Part shown: positions 17,613-27,600 of the stretch, piece after piece
How the letters are laid out: each line of letters begins with the position of its first letter
Position numbering within the stretch: position 1 is the stretch's first letter
Made by a program: the position numbers and the translations under genes
From: Anaerorudis sp964444915
GTDB lineage: Bacteria; Bacteroidota; Bacteroidia; Bacteroidales; Dysgonomonadaceae
Assembly (NCBI GenBank): GCA_964444915.1
Contig: CAYUIY010000010.1
Location: forward strand, 1 to 36,335
DNA: 36,335 bases
Direction: 5' to 3'
The notes under the pieces: model-generated
What the model saw: the letters and a program-made list of their open reading frames with translations, nothing else
Told to the model about the DNA's origin: nothing
The model's database searches: none

Positions 17613-17644
17613 ATAATTAGAAATAATGATTTAATGATTTTCAT
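17613..17644 (-). pseudogene. severed 5' end of the GH36 gene (first ~10 codons)
   Basis: On the - strand this reads ATG and codons for MKIIKSLFL and ends in the target duplication AATTAT. Joined across the IS to 15669 and below it gives MKIIKSLFL then IITFSISFFSSFGQ, a textbook signal peptide, in frame with the rest of GH36. This pinpoints the original start codon (17642-17644) and the exact insertion point. Confidence 0.9.
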
Positions 17645-17682
17645 AATCTACTTGTTTTCTTTATTTTAAGTAATACTAAATT

Positions 17683-17762
17683 AAGAATTCGAATTCTTGT
17701 TTTTTGTTCCAAAAAATCTCTTAATGTATAAATAAATTTGTAAACTTATTTAGAACAAAAAA
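17683..17762. repeat. cluster of inverted repeats between GH97 and GH36
   Basis: Three nested or adjacent structures: a perfect 16-bp palindrome AAGAATTCGAATTCTT at 17683-17698; 10-bp arms TTTTTTGTTC (17700-17709) and its complement at 17753-17762; and inside these an AT-rich hairpin near 17730-17753. This is the only sizeable spacer within the enzyme part of the PUL. It may partly terminate the transcript after GH97, or cap and stabilise mRNA ends; the function is inferred only. Confidence 0.5.
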
Positions 17763-17773
17763 TTAAACTGTAT

Positions 17774-19765
17774 TCATGATGGATTTCTATTTAACTGAAT
17801 AACAAATCCTCCATGCGGTAAAACTTTTATCGAAGCAAGGTGGCCTTTTATAACAGTTTTATTTTCAATGAAAAACTTCTTGCTATCATCTCCATCTTTT
17901 ATAATAACAGCTTTATATTCCGAATTTGGTTCTAAAAAATTGAAATTGACTTCTATTTCTTTTTCAATCGGTTCTCCATTGATACAACCAACATACCAAT
18001 CTCCTTCTTTTTCCCTTGCAATTAACACATCAGACCCTGGAAATCCTGATAACAATTTAGTTTCATCCCATGCAACAGGGACATCTTTTAAAAACTCCAC
18101 TACTTCTCTAGGTTGAGATAAATATATTTCAGGCTTATCAGGAAAATGCTGAATCCCTGATTCAAAAACTATGGAGAGAGCCAATTCAAACCCAAATGAA
18201 GTTTTGTGAGGAAATTGTTGAAATGAAAAAGCCACAGGTGTATAGTCCATTGGACCAATTACATTCCGTGTAAAAGGTAAAATTGTACAATGCTTAGGTG
18301 CTTTTTCGGGATAATCAGTGCGATAAATATATCCCTCTTCACCTAATACTGCTTCCATAGAAATCAAATTAGGATAAGTACGCAACCATCCACGTGGAAT
18401 AGTACAACCATGAAAATTAACTAATAATTTAAATTCAGCAGCGTCTTCCAAAATATCATGATACAATTTTATAAAATCTTGTTTATCGCTCCCAAAAAAA
18501 TCAACTTTTATCCCTTTAATACCTAAATCCGCAATTCGTTTCATCTCTTCCCTTCGTATTTTCGGATCGAACATCCGATCCCTAGGACCAGCATCAACTT
18601 GATTAATTGGCCCACCGGAATTATACCATAACAATAGTTTTACATTTTTTTTCGCAGCATAATTAGCTAGTTCTTTTATATTTATGCCTCGATAATCCCA
18701 TCCTGCATCTATAAGAGAATATTCCCACGACATTTCGTGGGCAAAATCAATGTACTTCATTAATTTTTCAGGGGTGTCAGTCGTTCCATCTAAATAACCC
18801 GACCACCAAGCCCATGAAGCACGTCCTGGTTTTATCCATGAAGTGTTATAAATTTTAGAAGGGGTGGCCAAATGATTAATCAAATTTGATTCAACAATAT
18901 CAGAAAGTTCATCTCCAATTAAAATAACTCGCCAAGGCATTTCCCACGGCAAAGTAGATTCAGCATAAGAATGTCCATATCCAAACGCTTCGTTTTCTAA
19001 AGGGGGAACCACTTTATAAAGCCCTTTATAAGAATCATACTCCAAATGAGACCCATAAAAATTAGATTTTAAATCGGATTCAGAAAGAAGAACCCAATGA
19101 TTACTTACCTCAAATAATGCCGGGAAACACCATCCTACTTTGGTCGGTGAGGATGTTCCAATTGCCATATATCCCTCATAATATCGTTCATAAGCAGGCC
19201 CATAAGCCGACGGTTCATCATATGGTTGCATCCATGCTTTCCCTTGTGGAAATTTAAAACCCGTAAGCTCATCCAACACTTTATATGTTTTCCCATTATT
19301 AGTCTCGCCGGGGAAAACATATCTAAAAGCAATACCATCATTATAAGCTCTAAAAACAATATCAAGATTCTTAAAATGAAAAGTCAATTCGTTAAAATAA
19401 TTCCTGTTAAATAATCTTTTGCCGCTTGATAAAGTATAAACTTCATCGGCAGTTTTAAGTTGACTATGTGAAATATATTCAAGAGCATCAAAACAAATAT
19501 CATTACGAACAATTCCCAAAGGAGAAGATTGAAGAAGAGTCACCTCTTGCCCATCTTTTGTTATAAAAACTTTATAAAATACTTTCTTGTTCTCATTTAA
19601 TTCTAATTTGACGCTTATTTTTCCATCAGGAGATCTCAATAGCCCATTGTCAATAGGATTTTCATTAGAAGTGTCATTATTAATAGTAGGTTCATTTTCA
19701 GCACATGAGAATGTACAGAAAATGAACAATAAAAAAGCTACCGGTATTATTTTGATATTTCTCAT
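17774..19765 (-). CDS. GH97 retaining-type alpha-galactosidase-like lipoprotein
   Basis: A 663-residue protein with lipobox FCTFSC (Cys21). The N-terminal beta-supersandwich (LRSPDGKISVKLELN, FRAYNDGIAFRYVFP) is followed by the barrel (KPGRASWAWWSG, YSLIDAGWDYRG, KLLLWYNSGG). GIKGIKVDFFGSDKQ provides Asp422, and LISMEAVLGEE provides Glu471. GH97 splits into inverting glucosidases (SusB type) and retaining enzymes with an Asp nucleophile. The Asp in KVDF, at nearly the same position as the nucleophile of the characterised retaining alpha-galactosidase BtGH97b, puts this protein in the retaining group. Alpha-galactosidase is most likely; beta-L-arabinopyranosidase is also known in this branch. 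It is the first enzyme gene after SusD, with a hairpin in the spacer. Confidence 0.88.
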   Translation of the reverse strand: MRNIKIIPVAFLLFIFCTFSCAENEPTINNDTSNENPIDNGLLRSPDGKISVKLELNENKKVFYKVFITKDGQEVTLLQSSPLGIVRNDICFDALEYISHSQLKTADEVYTLSSGKRLFNRNYFNELTFHFKNLDIVFRAYNDGIAFRYVFPGETNNGKTYKVLDELTGFKFPQGKAWMQPYDEPSAYGPAYERYYEGYMAIGTSSPTKVGWCFPALFEVSNHWVLLSESDLKSNFYGSHLEYDSYKGLYKVVPPLENEAFGYGHSYAESTLPWEMPWRVILIGDELSDIVESNLINHLATPSKIYNTSWIKPGRASWAWWSGYLDGTTDTPEKLMKYIDFAHEMSWEYSLIDAGWDYRGINIKELANYAAKKNVKLLLWYNSGGPINQVDAGPRDRMFDPKIRREEMKRIADLGIKGIKVDFFGSDKQDFIKLYHDILEDAAEFKLLVNFHGCTIPRGWLRTYPNLISMEAVLGEEGYIYRTDYPEKAPKHCTILPFTRNVIGPMDYTPVAFSFQQFPHKTSFGFELALSIVFESGIQHFPDKPEIYLSQPREVVEFLKDVPVAWDETKLLSGFPGSDVLIAREKEGDWYVGCINGEPIEKEIEVNFNFLEPNSEYKAVIIKDGDDSKKFFIENKTVIKGHLASIKVLPHGGFVIQLNRNPS

Positions 19766-19824
19766 TATTTAATAAATTTATTAGAAATAAACACACTTTC
19801 TCAGCATAATATATTACATTTAAA

Positions 19825-19867
19825 AGGAAATGAAAAGAATCATTCACTTTAATTCCTTTCATTTCCT
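19825..19867 (-). terminator. hairpin between susD and GH97, possible attenuator
   Basis: Arms 19825-19840 and 19852-19867 (AGGAAATGAAAAGAAT against its complement) pair at 15 of 16 positions with an 11-nt loop. In the direction of transcription the stem is followed by only TTTTA. It lies directly after susD. A partial terminator or mRNA-stabilising hairpin here would keep SusCD expression above that of the enzymes downstream, as is common in sus-like operons; this role is inferred. Confidence 0.55.
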
Positions 19868-19904
19868 GAATTAAAAAAACTTTTATTCAAATCAAACAGC
19901 TTTT

Positions 19905-21410
19905 TTAATAACCAGGATTCTGATCTTCATCATTAATAAATTCATTTTGATCAATTTCTGATTGAGGAATTGGCCATCTTATATGATAAGGAGCTATTGT
20001 CCCTGAAGATTTTGCCCAAGGATTTCTCTCTTTTACCAGCTCATAGAATTTCCCTGTTCTGATCAAATCCATCTTTCTCCATCCTTCGAAAGCAAGTTCT
20101 CTCATTCTTTCATCCATGATTTTTACACGAAAATCATTTTGACTCATAGTTTCAGACCATTTATATTCATCAGGCAGTTCACCTCCAAAAGCTCTTTTTC
20201 TTACTGTCGTATTAACAAGATTTACGGCGTCAGAAGTTTTTCCCAATTCATTTAAACACTCAGCTTTACACAAAAGTATATCTGCAAGTCTCAAATAATA
20301 AATATTTCCGCCTGAATACCAAAAATTCATGACACCTTGAGTCCTTATATCTTCAAACTTTTTCGTATGAGGTTCCAATTCATCTTTTTGCCCTGTCCAT
20401 GTTATAGTGGGTATCCGTCCATCAGGCAAAGTAAAATCATACCTGATACTTGCCTCTCTTCTTAGATCTCCTGGCTCCCAAACTCCCCCATCATTAATAT
20501 CTTTATAATAATATTCAGTAGGGAGACAAAGATCATAACCGCCAAAATAACAATAGGGATCTAAATCAGCCACAGCCCTTGAACCAGCATGATGTTGTAC
20601 CATATTATTATCAGGGGATTCATTTCTAAATTGGAAAGCATAAATTATTTCACTAGAATTTTGATCAAGTCGAGTATCAAATAAATCTGCATAATCAATT
20701 AAGGAGTATTTGGAAATAACATTATCAAAATATTTTATAGCCTCAGTATAGTCCCGATAATTTGATTCTGGGGGGGAATATAAATATATTTTTCCTAATA
20801 ATGCTTGTGCGGCACCTGAAGTCGGAAACTTTTTGTCTTCTTGCGTATCAGGCAGATTTTGTACTGCAAATTCTAGGTCACTAATAATTAGTTCATAAAC
20901 TTTTTCTAATGGTTGTCTAGCTTCTTGCATGTTATCCAAATCAATAATAGGTAGTTCTCCCCAATACATAGCAAGTTCGAAATAAACAGCAGCTCTTAAA
21001 AAACATGCTTCTGCCTTCAATCTATTTGAAGTCGTATATTTTATAGCTTTAGCTGCAGAGCTAATAATAGGCCAACGTTTTTCCCATTCTCCGGCTACTA
21101 TAGTATTGGTTGAATTTAAAGCCCCATGATATTTGTCCAATGCTGCCTGTACATTATTTTCATGAACCTGTTGACCTCCTTGTTTCCCTTCATCAGTTCC
21201 CAATGTCATATAAAGACTTCCGCGATCTTGTCGTGTGTTTCTCCATTGAGTATAAAGCCCGGAAATTAATAATTCTATATTTTCGTCCCTTCCAAAAACT
21301 TGCTCTTCAGTTAAACTTGTTTTTGGTTCTTCATTCAAAAAGTCTGAACACGAAGTAATAATTAACACACTTGACAGGATGAAAAATAAATATTTATTTT
21401 TTGTTCTCAT
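19905..21410 (-). CDS. SusD/RagB-family outer-membrane glycan-binding lipoprotein
   Basis: A 501-residue protein with lipobox IITSC (Cys21) followed by SDFLNEEPKTSLTEEQVF, the standard SusD opening. TPR-like helices follow (KAEACFLRAAVYFELAMYWG, AAQALLGKIYLYS, LRLADILLCKAECLNELG), and the C-terminus has RELAFEGWRKMDLIRTGK and HIRWPIPQSEIDQN, all family hallmarks. It sits over the SusC barrel at the cell surface and captures oligosaccharide. Its gene starts 30 bp after susC, in one operon. The ligand cannot be read from sequence, because aromatic platform residues vary between members. Confidence 0.96.
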   Translation of the reverse strand: MRTKNKYLFFILSSVLIITSCSDFLNEEPKTSLTEEQVFGRDENIELLISGLYTQWRNTRQDRGSLYMTLGTDEGKQGGQQVHENNVQAALDKYHGALNSTNTIVAGEWEKRWPIISSAAKAIKYTTSNRLKAEACFLRAAVYFELAMYWGELPIIDLDNMQEARQPLEKVYELIISDLEFAVQNLPDTQEDKKFPTSGAAQALLGKIYLYSPPESNYRDYTEAIKYFDNVISKYSLIDYADLFDTRLDQNSSEIIYAFQFRNESPDNNMVQHHAGSRAVADLDPYCYFGGYDLCLPTEYYYKDINDGGVWEPGDLRREASIRYDFTLPDGRIPTITWTGQKDELEPHTKKFEDIRTQGVMNFWYSGGNIYYLRLADILLCKAECLNELGKTSDAVNLVNTTVRKRAFGGELPDEYKWSETMSQNDFRVKIMDERMRELAFEGWRKMDLIRTGKFYELVKERNPWAKSSGTIAPYHIRWPIPQSEIDQNEFINDEDQNPGY

Positions 21411-21440
21411 ATCAAAAATTTTAACAGATTAATAAAATGA

Positions 21441-24400
21441 TTAAAAAGATAGTTGTAATCCCATAACAAACGATCTTGCTGTTGGATACCAATCACCATG
21501 TTCCGGGTCATATCCTCTATAATTAGTCCATGTCAAAAGATTATTCCCACTTACATAGAGCTGACAGTTCTCTATCCCTATGTTATTCATCAATTGCTGT
21601 GGTAAATTATAACCAAACTTAAATGTAGACAACCTTAAATAAGAAGCATTCTGAATTCCCCAAGAAGTTTCCCCTGTACTAAAACGTACAGAATTATCAT
21701 ATGTTGCTCTAGGAATATTCGTGTTAGTGTTTTCCGGAGTCCATCTTTTCAACATGTCTTTATGAGCCGCACTATAGCCTGTTCCGCTCGTCAATTCTTC
21801 ATATAAACCACATATTGCCTTTGCTCCATAAGAATATGTAAAAATCGCATTTAACTGTAAACCCTTCCATTCAAGAGAAGAAGAAAAACCACCATAAAAT
21901 TTAGGATCTGTTTTTCCAACAATTACTTTGTCATTTTCATCAATAATCCCATGCCCTTCTTCCCCTTCTTTCTGTTGATCTTTCGGTAAAATATCGCCCG
22001 GTTTTAATATTTTCCCTGGCAAAACCAGGCTATTTACATACTCCATATCTTCTTTCTGAATTATCCGGTCAAATTCAAATGTATAAATAGTATTCATAGA
22101 TTCGCCGAGAAAAAAATTTCCTGTCCTTTGAATATCTCTTCCGGTGAAACCTCCATAATTATATATAACATCCACCTTCTCGTACAATTTAGTAATTTCA
22201 TTCTTATCAGTGGAAATGTTGGCATTCAAACTCCAATTTAAATCTTTTCCATCAATAATAACACCGTTTACGGAAAACTCATAACCTCTATTCCTCATCT
22301 CTCCTATATTTTCAATCGTCTCCCTGTAACCTGTGATTGTTGAAAGCGATCTACGCATTAATAAATTAGAATTTATAATATTGAAATAATCTGCATTTAT
22401 TTCCAATCTCTTATTAAAGAATGATAAATCTATACCAAAATTAAACTGACCTTGTTTTTCCCATTTTAAATCTTTATTTCCTCTTAAACCCGTAGAATTA
22501 AAAGAAACATTTCCACTAGAATAACTCGGATAATAAAGACTATAAAAAGCATAATCGGGAATCGCCTGATTTCCTACAGTCCCATACCCTATTCTTAAAT
22601 TTATTAAATTAAATAATCTTTGATCTTCCATAAAATCCTCATTAGTTATATTCCAAGAAACAGAAACTGACGGGAAAAAACCCCATTTATTACCTTTTGC
22701 AAATTTGGATGAACCATCATATCTTGCAGTAACAGTTGCATAATACTTTTCATTATAATTATAATTGATTCTTCCTACATAAGACATTAAAGTAGATTGT
22801 GCAATATCCGATCCCAACTGAAATTGTTGTTTATCAAAAGCTGCGCCTAAATTGTAATAACCAAAATCATCCGTCGGGAAATCACGTGCAAGAACATTGG
22901 TCCATTTATATTGGTTTTTACTTAAACTAGTGCCGAAAAGTGCAAATAAGTGATGACTTTGAATCTGATTTTCATAAGTGAGGGCATTATCCCATTGATA
23001 ATTAAAAGCATTATCAAAATTATGAATAGCTCTTCCTCTAAACGAATCTCGTTTAGCTTGCTGAACATCACTAGGAATATATTCATAATATTGTTGTTCC
23101 GTTTGATCGATAGCAAAAGTAGTACGAAAATTAAATCTATCATTTGGTTTGATATTTATATAATTAGATGAGAAAATTCTACTTTTTATCCCATCTTTAT
23201 CAATCCTCATTGATCGAAGAGGATTTTCCATATTTATATCCCAGTTCTGTCCCCAAGCTAAATAAAGATATTCTTCATCAATCGGTAATAAAGGATTAGC
23301 TCGACTGGCCACACGAAAAACAGAACCATCAACCCAATCATCAATAGATTTAGCAAATGAAGTATTTGTTCCAACTTTCAACCACGATTTAATATTTTGT
23401 TCAGCGTTTATTCGCCCGGTATATCTTTTATAATTTGAACTAACGACTATTCCGTCCTCATCAGTATAACCGAAACTCAAAAAATAATTGTTTTTTTCAG
23501 AGGCTCCGGAAAAACTTATTGCGTGATTTTGTTGAAATGCATTACGAGTTACGGCATCTAACCAGTTATAACTTTTGCCCTTTTCTAAAGTTTCTAACTC
23601 ATAATCAGCTACCCATTTAGTATCTTTGGATAATACTACATCGTTAACAAAATTCTCTGTAGTAGCGCCAGGGTGAGTATTAAAATATACCGCACCTACA
23701 CTTTCGGAATTTTTTAAAGCATCGATTCTTAAATCAAAAACATCTCTAGCCCCCAATGTTAATGATTTATTTGCAAAATTTTGGAAACCCATCCAGGTAT
23801 GATAAGTTATTTTGCCTTTTCCCTTTACGCCTTTTTTTGTGGTGATAACTATTACTCCATTTGCACCTCGTGATCCATAAAGAGCTGTTGCCGATGCATC
23901 TTTTAATATAGTTACAGAGGCAACATCGTTAAGATTGATCATATTAAAATCCCTTTCCATTACAATACCGTCAACCACATAAATAGGATTTCCCCCATAA
24001 TTCATCGAATTAATTCCTCTAACCCTGATGCTGGCTTCTCCTCCTGGTTGAGGGCTAGTATTTATTCTGACCCCGGGAGCTCTTCCTTGAAGTGCTTCAT
24101 TAATACTGCTTACTGGTCTTTCTTCCAATACTTTACTATCCACACTTACTGTCGAACCTGTCAGTTCTCTCCGTCGAAGTGGTGCACCAACTACAACAAC
24201 CTCGCTCAATTGTTGCGCCACCGGTTTAAGCATTACATTAATAAAAGTTCTTTCATTAACAGGTACCTCTATAGTTTCAAAACCAACAAAGCTAAAAACT
24301 AAAATGCTATTTGCAGGAACATTAGATAAAGCAAATTTTCCATCTAAATCTGTAATCGTGCCTCTTGAAGTTCCCTTAATCACAATAGAAACACCAGGTA

Positions 24401-24620
24401 AAGGATTTTCATTTTCATCGTTTACAGTTCCCTCTAATTTAATGGTTTTCTGTTGAGTCATTATTCCCCCATCTTTGAACAAAAAACCTTTATTTTCTAC
24501 TTCATCGTTTATTGAAAGTACAACAAAATTGTTCGTGAAAAAACACAATAGTACCATTGAGACAATCTTTTTAATTGTACTCCCAAAATAAAAAAATTTA
24601 AAATACTTACTTTTTCTCAT
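21441..24620 (-). CDS. SusC/RagA-family TonB-dependent outer-membrane transporter
   Basis: 1,059 residues. After an N-terminal signal region comes a carboxypeptidase-regulatory-like domain (LEGTVNDENENPLPGVSIVI, DLDGKFALSN), then the TonB-box region LSEVVVVG, the plug domain (ALQGRAPGVRINTS, ASIRVRGINSM, NPIYVVDGIV, ATALYGSRGANGVIVITTKK) and a long beta-barrel ending in FVMGLQLSF with the terminal Phe expected for barrel assembly. It imports oligosaccharide across the outer membrane using TonB energy, together with the adjacent SusD. The signal peptide is long (Met to about residue 37), and a start a few codons downstream is conceivable. It follows the DUF5107 gene by 52 bp. Confidence 0.96.
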   Translation of the reverse strand: MRKSKYFKFFYFGSTIKKIVSMVLLCFFTNNFVVLSINDEVENKGFLFKDGGIMTQQKTIKLEGTVNDENENPLPGVSIVIKGTSRGTITDLDGKFALSNVPANSILVFSFVGFETIEVPVNERTFINVMLKPVAQQLSEVVVVGAPLRRRELTGSTVSVDSKVLEERPVSSINEALQGRAPGVRINTSPQPGGEASIRVRGINSMNYGGNPIYVVDGIVMERDFNMINLNDVASVTILKDASATALYGSRGANGVIVITTKKGVKGKGKITYHTWMGFQNFANKSLTLGARDVFDLRIDALKNSESVGAVYFNTHPGATTENFVNDVVLSKDTKWVADYELETLEKGKSYNWLDAVTRNAFQQNHAISFSGASEKNNYFLSFGYTDEDGIVVSSNYKRYTGRINAEQNIKSWLKVGTNTSFAKSIDDWVDGSVFRVASRANPLLPIDEEYLYLAWGQNWDINMENPLRSMRIDKDGIKSRIFSSNYINIKPNDRFNFRTTFAIDQTEQQYYEYIPSDVQQAKRDSFRGRAIHNFDNAFNYQWDNALTYENQIQSHHLFALFGTSLSKNQYKWTNVLARDFPTDDFGYYNLGAAFDKQQFQLGSDIAQSTLMSYVGRINYNYNEKYYATVTARYDGSSKFAKGNKWGFFPSVSVSWNITNEDFMEDQRLFNLINLRIGYGTVGNQAIPDYAFYSLYYPSYSSGNVSFNSTGLRGNKDLKWEKQGQFNFGIDLSFFNKRLEINADYFNIINSNLLMRRSLSTITGYRETIENIGEMRNRGYEFSVNGVIIDGKDLNWSLNANISTDKNEITKLYEKVDVIYNYGGFTGRDIQRTGNFFLGESMNTIYTFEFDRIIQKEDMEYVNSLVLPGKILKPGDILPKDQQKEGEEGHGIIDENDKVIVGKTDPKFYGGFSSSLEWKGLQLNAIFTYSYGAKAICGLYEELTSGTGYSAAHKDMLKRWTPENTNTNIPRATYDNSVRFSTGETSWGIQNASYLRLSTFKFGYNLPQQLMNNIGIENCQLYVSGNNLLTWTNYRGYDPEHGDWYPTARSFVMGLQLSF

Positions 24621-24672
24621 AATATATAAAATTTAAATTGCACCTAAAATCCAAACATATTCCTTAATTATT

Positions 24673-27600
24673 TTATAATGTATTATGCAGCATCGTTTTT
24701 GAATGTAAATGGTTTACATCCAATTCCAACACTTTATCAAGAAATTCCTTGGCTTTTTCTGTTTCTACCAAGCCAAGATATCCCAATGCCATCACGTAAT
24801 AGCAATGAATGCGATTACGTTTATTCAAATCCTCTTCCCAGATAACTAAATCGGGTAAGGAAACCGCAAAATAATCAATTTTGCAATTGTCGTTTACGTG
24901 CTCTTTTCCATGATCGATTAATTTATTAAAACGTTCTTTTGCTTTTTTCTCATCACCTAATGCTCTCCAAGCCAATCCTTGATAATAAATTTTGTCGGGA
25001 CTCTCATCGTAATAAAAGAAGGCTTGCTTAGGCTCTTCCGGTCCTTGCGTAGCTTTTAAAAACCACTGCTTAGCCGTTTCTTCGTCGCCCATTCCTCTAT
25101 AGCATACCCCCTTAAAATACTCGATATCGTTTTCTTTTACGGTACACAATTTTCCTTCTTCTAAATTATAAGGATAGGAATCCGTTTCATTTAACAACTC
25201 CAACGCTTTTTTATAGTCATTTCCCTTAATTGCCTGTTTAGCCAGTTCTACCCGACAGAAAGTATATTGAGATCCCACCTTGCCTTCACCTCCTTCCCAC
25301 GGATGAAAATGACGTTGAGCCAACAGTTCTTTTGCCTTTTCATAGTTTCCAAGTTGATTATAGAGGGTAATACGCTCCAAATAAAGATCATCGCGTTCTT
25401 CAACTACAGAAAGATGTTTTTCGAGAAAAGACAACCGCTCAACAGGAGAATAATTGAGTTTTTTATATAATTGATCCAATTCCATCAATATACGCGCATC
25501 ACTCGTATCCAGCGAAAAAGCTTTCTCCAGTAATTCCTTTGCTTCCTGCTTTTTATTCAATTTATTATAATAAGCAAGGGATAAATTCCGCAAAACAGTT
25601 GGAAAAGCGTCATTGATCTTTACAGACCTCTCCCAACAATCGATAGCATCTTCATATTGCCTGTTCGCATACCAGAAATTTCCAAGATAATAAAGCGCTT
25701 TGTAATCTGTTGGATTCAACGATATGGCATGTCTCAAAATTATGACTTCCTCAATGCGGTTCGGGAAACATTTGTCGGGAGATATTGAAGCTGCCTTTTC
25801 ATAAAAGTCTTTTGCTTTATCCGAATCATTATTCAAGAATGCAATATAACCCAAGGTATAGTAAACGACAGGATATACCTCTTCCTCATTCTTCTCTTCT
25901 AAAGATAGTTGCAATAGTTCCGCTGCTTCTTCATGTAGTCCGGCATCCACAAAATCCAATGTATATTCAAGATAAGTATGATAATTGCCTTGTAGTATAC
26001 TTTTTATTTGATTTATTTCATCCTGCCGGTGAGTAAGCAGATATCTTTCAAAAAGGCAGCCAATATTGAATCCGTCTAAAGAAAGTGACTCTTCAACCCA
26101 TTTCAATGCTTCCTCCTTTCTGCCCATTTTTCTCAAAATAGATGCCTTCAATTGACGAGCTTTATGATTATGCCAATTACGAATCAGACTTTGATTAATA
26201 TTTTCCAGCGCAATATCCCAATTCCTTCTTATGCAGTCAATTTGAGCTACCGAGAAATAGCCCGCATCTTTCCAAGCAGCATTCCATGTCGATTTAAAAA
26301 AAGCGTCATAAGCCTCATCTATACGGGACTGAAGTTTCAGGCATCGACCTAAATTGTAATAAGGTTCCCCATCATACGGATTCGGATTCCTTTCCGTAAG
26401 CGTTTCGATTGCTTTTTCGAAATAAGGTTGAGCTTTTTCAAACTGTCCTCTTCGCAATAAAAGAAGTCCTACGGCATTGTTACATCTTACATCTCCCGGA
26501 TCGCGAGAAAGAGCCTCCTCATAATAATCAAGTGGATTGAAGGTCGCATGACGGTATTGTTCCAAATGCAATCCTGTCAGATAAAGCTGTTCGATTAACG
26601 GAATATCTTTGGGTTCTTTTGCTGCTCTTGCCGGTTTAGGAATCGGCTTATTCTTTTCTTTTTCAGGCCGATACGTTAATAAATTCTTGTTATCTTTGGA
26701 TAAAACGGAAAGAATAATATCTTCTGCCTTACCATCAGCTAATGTCAAAGTCAAGGATTTTTTGTATGGTTTTTCCGGTGAAATGTTTATTTTTTCGCTA
26801 AAAAGGACCTCATCCGAATTATCCTTTAACAAAACCGTTATTCCCTTTAATTCAGAAGTGGCATATAAGATAATCGTTGCCTCCTTGTCATGAATATCCA
26901 AGTTCGCAATGATTTCTTTTGTCGCATTTTTTACATACCCTGCTTCAGCATATGGCATAAAATACTGTGACCACGATTTTTCCTCATAAGGTTGCAACCA
27001 ACTGAAATCGGGCTGATTTTCCGTGTATACACCGGTCATCAATTCAATATAAGGTCCGTCTTCATCGGTAAGATTACGTTCCCACGCCCGACCAAAATCA
27101 CCGTTTCCCCATGTCCACTGTTTTTTTCCAGGGGATATATGATGATTGGCTACATGTAATATTCCACTTTCGGTATCGTCATCATATCCGCCCAAAAAAT
27201 CATAGTTGGAATGTACTGCCATAAAGGAGGTAGGTACAGGTATATTTTTATATCGGGAAATATCGGTCCCGGGAGAATAATCATGTTTGTAATAAACACC
27301 CTTAGCAATGGGAAAGGAAGAAACATCCCGTTTCCCGTGATCATATACCGCATGTACATCCGGTGGAAAAACAGACTTATAGGCATCGTTTACGGAAACA
27401 GCCGGATTTGCCCACCACAAAAAAGTTTGAGGGAAAGGTGTTCGGTTGTAAATCTTTACCTTCACTTCAAGATAAGCTTTGTCGGGATAAAGGGTAAATC
27501 CCTGCATTCCTTTGGTACGAAACATGCGTTCTACCTCGTTACACCAAACCGTTTTGCTGCCATCTTCATTTTCTTCGATCCTATATTCAGTCGGCAAAAA

